64,000 nt of DNA. It comes from Sphingomonadaceae bacterium. Lineage in GTDB: Bacteria; Pseudomonadota; Alphaproteobacteria; Sphingomonadales; Sphingomonadaceae. Within the stretch, counting starts at the first letter, position 1, and every line of letters starts with the position of its first letter. Shown one piece after another: positions 7,908-16,914 of the stretch. Location: NCBI GenBank assembly GCA_030147805.1, contig JASBUR010000032.1, positions 1 to 64,000 on the forward strand. Reading direction: 5' to 3'. The position numbers and the translations under genes were made by a program. Below the pieces are notes generated by a model, which was not told the DNA's origin, did not search any database, and saw only the letters and a program-made list of their open reading frames with translations.

Positions 7908-10667
7908 CCGCACCTCGATCGGCAGGCCGAGCGTCTTCAGTTCGGCCTCGATCTTCGCGCGGTCACCGACCACCACCCACACCAGCTGGTCGGGATCGAT
8001 ATATTGCTTGATCGCCGCGTCGAACTGCGCGGCGGTCTGGGCGCGGTAGCGGTCGGACAATTTCTCCTGATAATCGTCGGGGCGCCCGTAGATCTTGTTG
8101 CGTTCGAGCGAGCCGAGCACCGCGGCGGCGGTCTCGTAGCTGCTCGGCAGGCTGCGGACATTGCCCTGGATGACGCGGTTCAGCTCCTCGGGGGTCGTCA
8201 GCCGCGGGCCGCGATAGGCGCGCAGCTCGGCGACGATATCCTTGATCGAGTCGGCGGTCTTGTCGGTCTGCACCGGCGCCTGGATCATGAACGGCATCTG
8301 CTCCACCGCCCCGCGGACGCTGGTATAGGCGCCGTAGGACCAGCCCTTGGTCTCGCGCAGATTGCTGTTGATGCGCGCCAGGAACGAGCCGCCGAGCACC
8401 TCGTTCGCCGCGAACAGCGTCAGCGGATCGTCGCGGCCCGTCACCGGCAGCGGCGCGCCGCCGAGGATGAACGACTGCGGCGAACCCGGGCGGTCGATGA
8501 GCACGATACGGCTCGCTGGCGGGGCGGCGGCGGTGGTGAAGCGCTTGCTGCCCTTGGGCGACGCCGGCGCGCGCCAGTCGCCGAACGCTTCTTCGAGCAG
8601 CGGCGTCACCTCGGCAAGGCTGGTGTCGCCGACGACGAAGATCGTCGCATTGTCGGGGCGCAGCCAGGTGGCGTGATAGGCGGCGAGGTCGTCGCGCGTC
8701 GCGGCGCGCACGCCCTCTGGGGTGCCCGATCCGGTCAGCGGCACGCCATAGGGATGGCCGGTGCCGTAGAGCAGCGGCGGCAGCACGCGCAGCGCCAGCG
8801 CCTGCGGCTGGTCGAGCTCGTTGTCGATCCGCGCCAGCGTGATGCCGCGCAGCCGCTCGATCTCGGCCGGCTGGAAGGCCGGGTTGCGGACGATGTCGGC
8901 CCACAGATCGATCGACGGCGCAAGGTTGGCCTTCAACGCCGACATCGCGACGCGCGAACTGTCGACGTCGCTGCCCATGCCGATCGAGGCGCCCAGCCGC
9001 TCGGCTTCCTCGGCGATCTCGAGCGCGCTGCGCTTGGCGGTACCCTCGTCGAGCAGCGACATGGTGAGGTTGCCGACGCCGGGCTTAGCGCGGCTGTCGG
9101 CGGCGATGCCGGCGTCGAAGCTGACCGACAGATTGACCACCGGCACCGTCGCGCGGCGCGCGAACACCACCGGGATGCCGTTCGACAATTGCGCGCGCTC
9201 GACCTCGGGGAAGTCGAGATCCTTGCCCGCGGTCACCACCGGCAGCTTCGACCGGTCGGCGCCCGTCGCCGCAGCCTGCGGCGATCCATAGGGCAGCACC
9301 GTCAGCGCATAGGCGCCGTCGTTGATCCAGCGGCGCGACGCGGCGAGCACGCCCGCCGGCGTGGCGGCGGCATAGCGCCCCAGCTCGACCTTGTAGAAGC
9401 CGGGATCGCCGGCGTAGAGCGCGCCTTCGGCGAGCGTCGCCGCCTTGCCGCCGAAGCCGCCGACCTGCTCGAGGCCGCGGATCGTCCCCGACACCGCGCG
9501 CGTCGCGACGCGCGCCACCTCGTCGGCGGTCGGGCCCTCGGCGAGGAACTGGTCGACCAGCGCGTCGACGCGCGCATCGACCAGCTTGGGGTCGACGCCC
9601 GGCGCGACGTCGGCCTCGAGCTGGAAGAAGCTCGCCGATTCATGCGCCTGGACATAGCCGCGCACGCCCGTCGCCAGCTTCTTGTCGCGAACGAGATCGT
9701 TGTAGAAGCGCGAGCTGTTGCCGCCGGCGAGGATCGCCGCGGCGACGTCGAGCGACGGGGTGACCGCGTCGGTCCGCCCCGGCACCGCCCAGACGCGGTA
9801 GATGCGCGCCTGCGCGACGCGGTCCTGCATGATCTGCCGCCGGACATTCTCATGCTCGGGGACGTTGGCCTTCATCCGGTTGACCGGCGGGCCGGCCGGA
9901 ATGTCGCCGAAATATTTCTCGACCAGCGGCTTTGCCGTCGCGACGTCGATGTCGCCGGCGAGCACCAGCACGGCGTTGTTGGGCGTGTTCCAGGTCTTGA
10001 ACCATTCCTTGACGTCGTCGAGGCTGGCGGCGGTCAGATCCGCCATCGAACCGATCGTCGAGTGGCGATAGCCATGGCCTTCGGGAAACAGCGCCTTCAG
10101 CAGCTCATATTCGACCATGCCATAGGGCTCGTTGTCGCCCTGGCGCTTCTCGTTCTGGACGACGCCGCGCTGCTGGTCGAGGCTCTCCTTGTTGAGCGTG
10201 CCGAGCAGATGCCCCATGCGGTCCGATTCGAGGAACAGCACGAGGTCGAGCGCGCCGGTCGGCACCGTCTGGACATAGTTGGTACGGTCGAACCAGGTCG
10301 AGCCGTTCATGCCGGTGGCGCCGGCATCCTCCAATGGCTTGTCGTAGTCCTTCACATGCTCCGAGCCCTCGAACATGAAATGCTCGAACAGATGCGCGAA
10401 GCCGGTCTTGCCCTCGGGCTCGTCCTTCGAGCCGACATGATACCAGAGCGAGGTGGCGACGATCGGCACCTTGCGGTCGGTGTGGACGACGACGCGCAGG
10501 CCGTTCGCCAGCGTGAACTGCTCGTAGGGAATGTCGACCGAGGCGACGAGTTCGGGGCTCGGGCCGGCGGTGGCAACGGCGCGCTTGTCCTTCTTCGCGG
10601 CGATCGCGGCGCTGCCGCTCGCCAGCATCGTCCCCGCCACCAGAATCGCCAGCCACGTTCGTGCCAT
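7896..10667 (-). CDS. Exported M16 (pitrilysin/insulinase-type) zinc peptidase, two-domain
   Basis: 923 residues. The chosen ATG (MARTWLAILV) is preceded by AGGGAG at 7 nt and begins a Sec signal peptide ending near AIAA; an upstream in-frame ATG would spoil the signal. The inverted zinc motif HLFEH is at residues 92-96, followed by the downstream family segment QNEKRQGDNEP. A second M16-like half (from about residue 490, 'QLSNGIPVVFARR') lacks the zinc motif, as in the inactive half of fused pitrilysin-type enzymes. It probably degrades peptides in the periplasm. The M16 family also includes PqqF and mitochondrial processing peptidases; nothing here supports those specific roles. Confidence 0.92.
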   Translation of the reverse strand: MARTWLAILVAGTMLASGSAAIAAKKDKRAVATAGPSPELVASVDIPYEQFTLANGLRVVVHTDRKVPIVATSLWYHVGSKDEPEGKTGFAHLFEHFMFEGSEHVKDYDKPLEDAGATGMNGSTWFDRTNYVQTVPTGALDLVLFLESDRMGHLLGTLNKESLDQQRGVVQNEKRQGDNEPYGMVEYELLKALFPEGHGYRHSTIGSMADLTAASLDDVKEWFKTWNTPNNAVLVLAGDIDVATAKPLVEKYFGDIPAGPPVNRMKANVPEHENVRRQIMQDRVAQARIYRVWAVPGRTDAVTPSLDVAAAILAGGNSSRFYNDLVRDKKLATGVRGYVQAHESASFFQLEADVAPGVDPKLVDARVDALVDQFLAEGPTADEVARVATRAVSGTIRGLEQVGGFGGKAATLAEGALYAGDPGFYKVELGRYAAATPAGVLAASRRWINDGAYALTVLPYGSPQAAATGADRSKLPVVTAGKDLDFPEVERAQLSNGIPVVFARRATVPVVNLSVSFDAGIAADSRAKPGVGNLTMSLLDEGTAKRSALEIAEEAERLGASIGMGSDVDSSRVAMSALKANLAPSIDLWADIVRNPAFQPAEIERLRGITLARIDNELDQPQALALRVLPPLLYGTGHPYGVPLTGSGTPEGVRAATRDDLAAYHATWLRPDNATIFVVGDTSLAEVTPLLEEAFGDWRAPASPKGSKRFTTAAAPPASRIVLIDRPGSPQSFILGGAPLPVTGRDDPLTLFAANEVLGGSFLARINSNLRETKGWSYGAYTSVRGAVEQMPFMIQAPVQTDKTADSIKDIVAELRAYRGPRLTTPEELNRVIQGNVRSLPSSYETAAAVLGSLERNKIYGRPDDYQEKLSDRYRAQTAAQFDAAIKQYIDPDQLVWVVVGDRAKIEAELKTLGLPIEVRSAR

Positions 10668-10721
10668 TCGCAAACTCCCTGATCTCGCAGCCGCCTTCAT
10701 GCCAGATGGCACCCGCCGCCG

Positions 10722-12806
10722 CTACGGACGGTATTCGCTTGCGACGTGCGGCCGCAAGTCGTCCGCTTCGAACCATACCGGCTTATATTGCTGGCGCACG
10801 AACAGCGGCACCTGATCGGCATAATGTTTCGACTGCGGCCGCGTGCTCGCCGCGCCGAACTGGTGGATGCTGCGCGACGCGAGCCGGCCGCCGGCGAGCC
10901 ATTCGACGTTCATGATGTAGCTGTCGCCGGTATAGCCGGCGAGCCGGCCGGTTTCGTCGTCGCGGTGCCAGTAGATGGCGCGCAGCGCGTCGGGGCCGCC
11001 GGCGACGGGCAGGCTGAGATCGCCGCGCTCGACGCGCAGCAGCGCCGACAGCGGCGGATCGAGCCGGCCGTGGTGCCGGCTGACGAAGTCGACGATGTCG
11101 GCGAGCTTCTCGGCCGGGTCGGGCATCGCCTGCATCCGGTAGGCGGTGCGCGCGCCGGCGGCGACGGCGAGCGCGGCGAGGCTGTCCGCCTCGCCGCGCC
11201 CGTCGAGGGTCCAGTCCCACGTCCGCAGCAGCGCCTGCACGTCGGCGAATTGCGGGCCCTTCACCGCGAGCAGCGACGCCATCCACGGCCCGACCCAGGA
11301 GTCGCGGCTGTAGCCCTTGTCCATCTTGATCGCCTCGAGCTCGTCGCGGCTGATCGCGCCGTCGGCCTCGAACAGCTCGATCATCCGCACCGCGCGGTTG
11401 GTCATGTTGTGCTCGATGCCGAACCGCGGCGGATAGGCCTCGCGCTTCAGGTCGGCGGTGGGCGAGGTGGCGACGAAGGGCGTGTTGTTGGCGTTGGCGA
11501 CATAGCCCGGCGCCGGGTTGACGAGGTGCGGCCCGGCGTCGAACGGCTCATAGGCTGTCCACAGCGCCGCCGACGTGTCGCCCGGCAGCACGCCCTGCCA
11601 GTCGAAGCCGGCGCGGCGCTTCGGGAAGCGCGCATTGTAGAACATCGCGATATTGCCGTCGGCATCGGCGTAGACGAAATTGGTCGAGGCGACGCCCTGG
11701 CGGCGCATGACCGCGCGCCACTCGTCGAGGTTCTTCGCCTTGTTGAGCCGGTAATATTGCTCGACGTTCGAGGCGTCGCCGATCCCGGCGTAGCGGATGG
11801 CGAAGGCGCCGCGGTCGTTGACGATCACCGGGCCGTGTACCGAGCGATGGAGCGTGCGCGGCACCGGCAAGGTGAACGGCCCCATCTTGACGCCCAGCCA
11901 GACGCGGCGGCGCTGCAGCGGCACCCATTTGCCGTCGAACCGGTAGCTGTTGCCGTCGTCCGACAGCACCAGCTTGTAGACGTCGACGAGGTCGGGCCGG
12001 TTGACGGTATTGCCCCAGCCGAGCGTCTTGTTGTGGCCGAGCAGCGGATAGGGCGCGCCGGGAAAATTGGCGCCGGCGAAGTCCCAGCCCTGCTCGCTGT
12101 GCACGACGAGTTCGTACCAGGCGACGCCGCCCTCCCAGGGCTGGTGCGAGTTGATGACCAGCCGCGTCGCGCCGTCGGCCGAGCGCGACCGCGCGCCGGC
12201 GAAGGCGGTCGAGCCGCGCTCGCCGACGTCGGGCGCATCGCGGTCGGGCAGCCGCCCCTCGACCAGCGCGCCGATGACGTTGTCGAGCCCGTAGAAGAAG
12301 GGCGCGCGCAGCGCGAAGCCGGCGACGACGTCCTCGGCGGTCATCGGGAACAGCCGGGCGAGCTTTACCTCCTCGGGGTGCTTCTCGGCATAGCGGTTGA
12401 ACCCGGCGGCATAGCCGACGAGCAGCGCGCGGGTATCGGGCGCAAGCTTCGGCATCTGCCGCTTCGCGACCGCGCGCGCATCGGTCAGCTCGAGCGCGAA
12501 GTCGATCTTGGCGCCCTCCTCGCCGACCAGCGCGCCGCCGCGGCCGCGTACCGCGGCGAACACCTCCTGCAAGGTCGCGAAATCATCCTCGGCGTGCGCA
12601 TAGCCGATGCCATAGGCGACGTCGGCGTCGGTCTTGCCGAAGATGTGCGGCACGCCCCAGCTGTCGCGGACGATGCGCACGTCGTAGCGGCGGGCGGCGT
12701 CGGGCGCCGGTGGTTCGGCGAGGGCGCGCTCCCAGGTGGCGAGGCCGACGAGAATGACGACGATCAGCGCCAGCAGCCCCAACGCGATCTTCTTCCGGCG
12801 CTTCAT
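10722..12806 (-). CDS. Penicillin acylase-family (Ntn) amidohydrolase
   Basis: 694 residues with an N-terminal hydrophobic anchor/signal (residues 7-24). Conserved opening 'VRIVRDSWGVPHIFG...DVAYGIGYAHAEDDF' is the alpha-chain start of the penicillin G acylase / aculeacin acylase / PvdQ family. The likely autocatalytic cleavage point is Gly198-Ser199 (ERGSTAFAG), where Ser199 would become the N-terminal nucleophile of the beta chain; HNKTLGWGNTVNRPDLVDVY follows as usual. Substrate may be an acyl amide such as an acyl-homoserine lactone or lipopeptide, but sequence alone does not tell. It lies 54 nt from the M16 peptidase start and is transcribed in the same direction; the two may share an mRNA. 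Confidence 0.9.
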   Translation of the reverse strand: MKRRKKIALGLLALIVVILVGLATWERALAEPPAPDAARRYDVRIVRDSWGVPHIFGKTDADVAYGIGYAHAEDDFATLQEVFAAVRGRGGALVGEEGAKIDFALELTDARAVAKRQMPKLAPDTRALLVGYAAGFNRYAEKHPEEVKLARLFPMTAEDVVAGFALRAPFFYGLDNVIGALVEGRLPDRDAPDVGERGSTAFAGARSRSADGATRLVINSHQPWEGGVAWYELVVHSEQGWDFAGANFPGAPYPLLGHNKTLGWGNTVNRPDLVDVYKLVLSDDGNSYRFDGKWVPLQRRRVWLGVKMGPFTLPVPRTLHRSVHGPVIVNDRGAFAIRYAGIGDASNVEQYYRLNKAKNLDEWRAVMRRQGVASTNFVYADADGNIAMFYNARFPKRRAGFDWQGVLPGDTSAALWTAYEPFDAGPHLVNPAPGYVANANNTPFVATSPTADLKREAYPPRFGIEHNMTNRAVRMIELFEADGAISRDELEAIKMDKGYSRDSWVGPWMASLLAVKGPQFADVQALLRTWDWTLDGRGEADSLAALAVAAGARTAYRMQAMPDPAEKLADIVDFVSRHHGRLDPPLSALLRVERGDLSLPVAGGPDALRAIYWHRDDETGRLAGYTGDSYIMNVEWLAGGRLASRSIHQFGAASTRPQSKHYADQVPLFVRQQYKPVWFEADDLRPHVASEYRP

Positions 12807-12852
12807 CCCCGCCCCGCCTCTCTCTTGTTGTATTTTTGTCGCGCCGCTGCCG

Positions 12853-13968
12853 CTACTTCCGCGTCACCCGCAGCACCCGCCCCTTGTCGTCGTCGACCGT
12901 CAGCCAGATCGCGCCGTCGGGCGCCACGCGCACGTCGCGGATGCGCGCGGTCAGCTCGGGGAACAGCCGCGCCTGTCCCGCCACCTTGCCACCCGCGATA
13001 TCGACTCGCCGGACCTGCTGATGCGCCAGCGCGCCGACGATCAGGTCGCCGTTCCATTCGGGGAACATCGCACCGCGATAGACGGCGAGCCCCGACGGCG
13101 CGATCGACGGCGTCCAGACGAGCTGCGCGTCGACCATGCCCTTGTAGCTCTTGAACGGGCTGATGCCCGCGCCCGAATAGTCGCGGCCGTGCGTGGCGAT
13201 CGGCCAGCCGTAATTGGCGCCGCGGCGGATGAGGTTGACCTCGTCGCCGCCGCGCGGGCCATGTTCGTGCGACCACAGCGCGCCGGTCGCCGGGTCGAGC
13301 GCCAGGCCCTGCGGGTTGCGGTGGCCGAGACTCCAGATCTCGGGCCGCGCGCCCCGCTCGCCGACCAACGGATTGTCCGCCGGGATCGACCCGTCGGGGC
13401 GGATGCGGATGATCTTGCCGAGCAGCGTGCCCTTGCGCTGCGCGTCCTCGCGATAGTCGAAGCCGTCGCCGGTGGTCATCGCCAGGCTGCCGTCGCGAAG
13501 CCACGCCATCCGCCCGCCATAATGGACCGGCGTGTCCTTCGTCGGCGCCACCTCGAAGATCACCTTGAGGCCGGTGAGCCGCTCGCCGTCGAGCCGGGCG
13601 CGGGCGATGCGCGTCGCGTTGGCGCCCGGGGTGCCGGCGGCGTAGGACAGGAACAGCAGCCGGTTGGTCGCGAAGTCGGGGTGCGGCAGCACGTCGAACA
13701 GCCCGCCCTGGCTGTGCGCGTAGACGGCGGGTACGCCGGCGATCGCCGCCGCCTGCAGCTTGCCGTCGGCGATGACGCGCAGCCGTCCCGCCCGCTCGGT
13801 CACCAGCACGCGGCCGTCGGGCAGGAAGGCGACGCTCCACGGATGGTCGAGGCCGGTCGCGATCGTGGCGATGCGGTGCGCCGGCGGCGCGGCCGGCGGC
13901 GCGGGCTGGGCCGCCGCCGCCATCGGCAGCGGCAGCATCGTCGCAGCCGCCAGAATGCGCTTGATCAC
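12853..13968 (-). CDS. PQQ-dependent sugar dehydrogenase (soluble aldose dehydrogenase type)
   Basis: 371 residues with a signal peptide (MIKRILAAATMLPLPMAAAAQ). The body is a six-bladed beta-propeller of the soluble glucose/aldose dehydrogenase family (E. coli YliI/Asd type): 'LDHPWSVAFLPDGRVLVTER' at the front, 'GDGFDYREDAQRKGTLLGKIIRI', 'LGHRNPQGLALDPATGALW', 'HEHGPRGGDEVNLI' and a C-terminal 'RIRDVRVAPDGAIWLTVDDD'. It would oxidise sugars in the periplasm if PQQ is available; no PQQ biosynthesis gene is in the window. It lies upstream of the acylase gene on the same strand with a 46-nt gap. Confidence 0.88.
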   Translation of the reverse strand: MIKRILAAATMLPLPMAAAAQPAPPAAPPAHRIATIATGLDHPWSVAFLPDGRVLVTERAGRLRVIADGKLQAAAIAGVPAVYAHSQGGLFDVLPHPDFATNRLLFLSYAAGTPGANATRIARARLDGERLTGLKVIFEVAPTKDTPVHYGGRMAWLRDGSLAMTTGDGFDYREDAQRKGTLLGKIIRIRPDGSIPADNPLVGERGARPEIWSLGHRNPQGLALDPATGALWSHEHGPRGGDEVNLIRRGANYGWPIATHGRDYSGAGISPFKSYKGMVDAQLVWTPSIAPSGLAVYRGAMFPEWNGDLIVGALAHQQVRRVDIAGGKVAGQARLFPELTARIRDVRVAPDGAIWLTVDDDKGRVLRVTRK

Positions 13969-14050
13969 CCTCGCCTCCCCCCTCGTTTCGCGGCACTATC
14001 GCGTGACGCCGGTCCGGCTGTAAAGCGGAGGCGCGAGGCGGGAGAGGCGA

Positions 14051-14491
14051 ATGGGCAAGGGACGGATCATCGGCGGCTATGTCGCGGCGGTACTGGCGAC
14101 GCTGGTCGCGGCGAGCCTGGTGCACACGCATTTCACGCTTCACGGCCTGCGCGCACTCGGCGCGGTGATCTCCGCCGCCGATGCCTGGGCGCTGGCGCGC
14201 GGCGATCTCGCCGGGCTCGGGCCGGCGTTCGGCGCCGTCATCGCGCTGGCGCTCCTGGTCGGCTTTCTCGTCGCCGGGCTGGTGCGCCGCTTCCTGCCCT
14301 GGCCGCGGCCGCTTGCCTACGGGCTGGGGGGCGGCGCGGCGCTGCTCACCGCGCTCTGGCTGATGCACTGGTCGTTCGAGATCACGCCGATCGGCAGCGC
14401 GCGCAGCTGGGCGGGATTGCTGTCGCTCGGCCTCGCCGGCGCGCTCGGCGGCGTGATCTTCGCGCTGATCTCGCGCCCGCGGACCGCCTGA
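14051..14491 (+). CDS. Hypothetical four-helix membrane protein
   Basis: 146 residues, not recognised as a named family. Four hydrophobic segments are visible (about residues 7-25, 55-78, 88-107 and 118-138) separated by short loops. The start has a GGAGAGG site just upstream. The stop is followed after one base by the PepSY gene, so the two are surely co-transcribed. Possibly a partner of that protein in a membrane redox or transport function; this is inference from position only. Confidence 0.7.
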   Translation: MGKGRIIGGYVAAVLATLVAASLVHTHFTLHGLRALGAVISAADAWALARGDLAGLGPAFGAVIALALLVGFLVAGLVRRFLPWPRPLAYGLGGGAALLTALWLMHWSFEITPIGSARSWAGLLSLGLAGALGGVIFALISRPRTA

Positions 14492-14492
14492 C

Positions 14493-15200
14493 ATGGCGAA
14501 GCGCCGGCTGTTTTACCGTTTCCACATCTGGCTGAGCTGGATCGTCGGCCTGCAGATCGTCATCTGGGTCGCCACCGGGCTGTTCATGGCGTTGTCGCCG
14601 ATCGAAACGGTGCGCGGCGAGCATCTGGCCCGGAAGCCCGAGACGATCGACCTGCGCAGCACCGCGGTCCAGCTGCCCGGCACGATCGCGGCGCGCGAAA
14701 AGCAGCCGGTCGAGCGCATGCTGCTCAAGACCTGGCTCGGCCGCCCGACCTACGAGATCCACTATGCCGACGGCCGCGCCGCGCTCGTCGACGCGGTCTC
14801 GGGCAAGCGGCTGAGCCCGCTGACCGGCACCGCCGCCGAGATGGCGGCGCGCGCGGTCTATGCCGGCGGCGAGCCGATGGCGGAGGCGACGCGCGTCGAT
14901 CCCAAGGCGATCCCGCTCGACTTCCGCCGCGACGAGCCCGCCTGGGCGGTGCGCTTCCACAATGCGGTGATCTCGACCGGCGGCACGATCTTCTACGTCA
15001 GCGCCGAGACGGGCGAGGTGCTGGCACGCCGCACCGACCGCTGGCGGCTCTACGATCTGATGTGGGGGCTGCACATCATGGACTATGGCGGCCGCACCAA
15101 CTTCAACACGCCGTGGCTGGCGGTGATCAGCGCGCTGTCGCTGATCTCGGTGCTCGCCGGCGGCGCGCTGCTGTTCCTGCGCCGGCGCTGGGGACCGTGA
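14493..15200 (+). CDS. PepSY domain-containing membrane protein
   Basis: 235 residues. N-terminal transmembrane helix in the conserved context FHIWLSWIVGLQIVIWVATG, a periplasmic segment with PepSY-like features (YEIHYADGRAALVDAVSGK; later FYVSAETGEVLARRTDRWRLYD), then the typical 'LMWGLHIMDYGGRTNFNTPWL' and a C-terminal helix. Similar short PepSY proteins occur near iron-uptake and reductase functions in proteobacteria. It follows the four-helix protein by one base and precedes an intergenic hairpin repeat. Confidence 0.85.
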   Translation: MAKRRLFYRFHIWLSWIVGLQIVIWVATGLFMALSPIETVRGEHLARKPETIDLRSTAVQLPGTIAAREKQPVERMLLKTWLGRPTYEIHYADGRAALVDAVSGKRLSPLTGTAAEMAARAVYAGGEPMAEATRVDPKAIPLDFRRDEPAWAVRFHNAVISTGGTIFYVSAETGEVLARRTDRWRLYDLMWGLHIMDYGGRTNFNTPWLAVISALSLISVLAGGALLFLRRRWGP

Positions 15201-15218
15201 TGGTTCGAGGACGCGATA

Positions 15219-15328
15219 TCCTCCCCGGCTCGGGGAGGGGGACCCGGCGCAGCAGGGTGGAGGGGTCTCGGCGCCGGCGCCCCCTCCACCGCCTGCGGCG
15301 GTCCCCCTCCCCGTGCCGGGGAGGATTT
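15219..15328. repeat. Large imperfect inverted repeat (intergenic, REP-like)
   Basis: Left arm TCCTCCCCGGCTCGGGGAGG continues with GGGACC and, after a short mismatch, GGTGGAGGGG. The right arm is the reverse complement with few changes (CCCCTCCACC ... GGTCCCCCTCCCCG ... GGGGAGGA). Each arm also folds on itself. The element fills the gap between the PepSY and NUDIX genes. Such GC-rich palindromic intergenic elements are common in sphingomonad genomes; it may shape mRNA stability or partly terminate transcription. No transposase is associated. Confidence 0.75.
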
Positions 15329-15360
15329 GATTCCCCCCTCTTGTGGTGCGAGGGGCGGCG

Positions 15361-15882
15361 ATGACGGAGGCGAAGGCCGTCTGGTCGGGCCGATATATCC
15401 AGGCGATCGTCGAGGGCCGCTGGGAATATGTAAAGCGCGCGCGCGGCATCACGGCGGCGGTGATCCTGGCGCTGACCGACGACGACGAGGTGGTGCTCGT
15501 CGAGCAGCCGCGCGTGCCGCTCGGGCGGCGCTGCCTCGAGCTTCCGGCCGGCCTCGTCGGCGACGAGAGCGCGGGCGAGGCGGCGGCGGTGTCGGCCGAG
15601 CGCGAGCTCGAGGAAGAGACCGGCTTCGCAGCGCGCCACTGGGAGGAGCTCGGCGAGTTCGCCTCGTCGCCCGGCATGGTCGGCGAGACCTTCCGGCTGT
15701 TCCGCGCCACCGGCCTGACGCGCGTCGGCGACGGCGGCGGCGTCGGCCACGAGGAGATCGTCACGCACGTCGTCAAACTCGCCGAGCTGCCCGCGTTCGT
15801 CGCCGCGCGGCGCGCCGACGGCTGCGCGATCGACGTCAAGCTGCTCGCGCTGCTGCCATATGCGCAGCGCCCGCGATCATGA
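15361..15882 (+). CDS. NUDIX hydrolase, ADP-ribose pyrophosphatase-like
   Basis: 173 residues. A complete Nudix box (Gx5Ex7REUxEExGU) is visible: GDESAGE, seven residues, then RELEEETGF, around residues 75-97. The flanking 'LELPAGLVGDE' and 'YVKRARGITAAVILAL' resemble ADP-sugar pyrophosphatases (NudF-like), which hydrolyse ADP-ribose to AMP and ribose 5-phosphate. The ATG at MTEAKAVW is preferred over an in-frame ATG six codons upstream because it lies just beyond the repeat and matches usual length. Substrate preference is uncertain. Confidence 0.85.
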   Translation: MTEAKAVWSGRYIQAIVEGRWEYVKRARGITAAVILALTDDDEVVLVEQPRVPLGRRCLELPAGLVGDESAGEAAAVSAERELEEETGFAARHWEELGEFASSPGMVGETFRLFRATGLTRVGDGGGVGHEEIVTHVVKLAELPAFVAARRADGCAIDVKLLALLPYAQRPRS

Positions 15883-15883
15883 T

Positions 15884-16372
15884 ATGGCGCGTCGCATGAC
15901 TTCGATGTCGCGACCCCTCGGCGCCGCCAACGCGCTGGCGCTGCTCGGCCCCTCGGGGCTGCTCGGCGGCGCGCTCGCCTTCCAATATTGGGGCGGGCTG
16001 GCGCCCTGCGAGATGTGCTACTGGCAGCGCTGGCCGCATCTCGCGGCGATCGCGCTCGGCCTCGTCGCGCTGCTGCTGCGCCGGCACCCGCAGCGTCGCG
16101 GCGTCGTGTGGCTCGCCGGGCTCGCCATCCTCGTCGCCGCAGCGATCGGGCTGTTCCATGCCGGCGTCGAGCAGCGCTGGTGGCAGGGACCGACCGCCTG
16201 CACCGCCGCCCCGGCGGCGGGCGGCGACATCTTCGCCGGCATGCTGACCGCGCCGGTCGTTCGCTGCGATGCGATTCCCTGGGAACTGTTCGGCCTGTCG
16301 CTCGCTGGCTGGAATGCGCTGCTTTCGGCGCTGATCGCAGGAGGCGTGCTATGGCTGGCCACCCGCCGCTGA
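15884..16372 (+). CDS. DsbB-type disulfide bond formation protein
   Basis: 162 residues from this start, with four transmembrane helices. The quinone-linked CxxC pair is in LAPCEMCYWQRWPH and the second periplasmic cysteine pair is TAC...VRCDAIPWELFGLSLAGWN, the hallmarks of the DsbB/thiol-oxidase family that reoxidises DsbA using ubiquinone. The start is unsure: ATGs at 15884, 15896 and 15905 are all possible and none has a clear ribosome site; 15884 follows the NUDIX stop by one base. The gene overlaps COQ7 by 22 nt, linking a ubiquinone-using oxidase with ubiquinone synthesis. Confidence 0.85.
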   Translation: MARRMTSMSRPLGAANALALLGPSGLLGGALAFQYWGGLAPCEMCYWQRWPHLAAIALGLVALLLRRHPQRRGVVWLAGLAILVAAAIGLFHAGVEQRWWQGPTACTAAPAAGGDIFAGMLTAPVVRCDAIPWELFGLSLAGWNALLSALIAGGVLWLATRR

Positions 16373-16914
16373 CCCGTCCGGCACACATGCCGGGCGACGC
16401 CGCGGCCGACAGCGACGCGATGATCCGCGTCGACCAGGCGGGCGAATATGGCGCGACGCGCATCTATGCCGGCCAGCTCGCGGTGCTCGGCAACCGCCAT
16501 CCCTTCGCGCGCGAGATCGCGCGGATGGCCGAACAGGAACAGCGCCACCTCGACGTCTTCAACCGGCTCGTCGCCGAACGCCGCGTGCGGCCGACCGCGC
16601 TGCAGCCGATCTGGCATGTCGCCGGCTTCGCGCTCGGCGCCGCCACCGCGCTGATCGGCCCGCGCGCCGCGATGGCCTGCACCGTCGCGGTCGAGACCGA
16701 GATCCACCGCCACTACAGCGAGCAGCGCGCCGCGCTCGCCGGGGGCGGCGACCCCGAGCTCGCGGCGCATGTCGCCGATTTCCAGGCCGAGGAACTCGAG
16801 CACCGCGACACCGCGCTCGAACATGAGGCGGAGAAGGCGCCGCTCTATCCGCTGCTGTCGTTCGGCGTGCGCGCCGCCTGCCGGCTGGCGATTGCCGCGT
16901 CGAAGCGGATCTAG
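16351..16914 (+). CDS. coq7: Demethoxyubiquinone hydroxylase (COQ7 family)
   Basis: 187 residues. The start is fixed by AGGAGG six bases upstream, inside the dsbB gene. The di-iron ligand motifs are visible in order: DQAGEYGATRIYAGQ, EQEQRHLDVFN, VETEIHRHY and EELEHRDTALEH. The enzyme performs the last ring hydroxylation of ubiquinone biosynthesis at the membrane. It is the last gene of the plus-strand run and shares a CTAG stop palindrome with the convergent LytTR gene. Confidence 0.93.
   Translation: MAGHPPLTRPAHMPGDAAADSDAMIRVDQAGEYGATRIYAGQLAVLGNRHPFAREIARMAEQEQRHLDVFNRLVAERRVRPTALQPIWHVAGFALGAATALIGPRAAMACTVAVETEIHRHYSEQRAALAGGGDPELAAHVADFQAEELEHRDTALEHEAEKAPLYPLLSFGVRAACRLAIAASKRI

Noticed and set aside
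8004-10682. Plus-strand open frame of about 890 codons
   Set aside because: Antisense shadow of the M16 peptidase; composition dominated by Arg, Ala, Asp and His with no domain.
10746-13154. Plus-strand open frame of about 800 codons
   Set aside because: Antisense to the acylase and sugar dehydrogenase genes, both of which have clear motifs.
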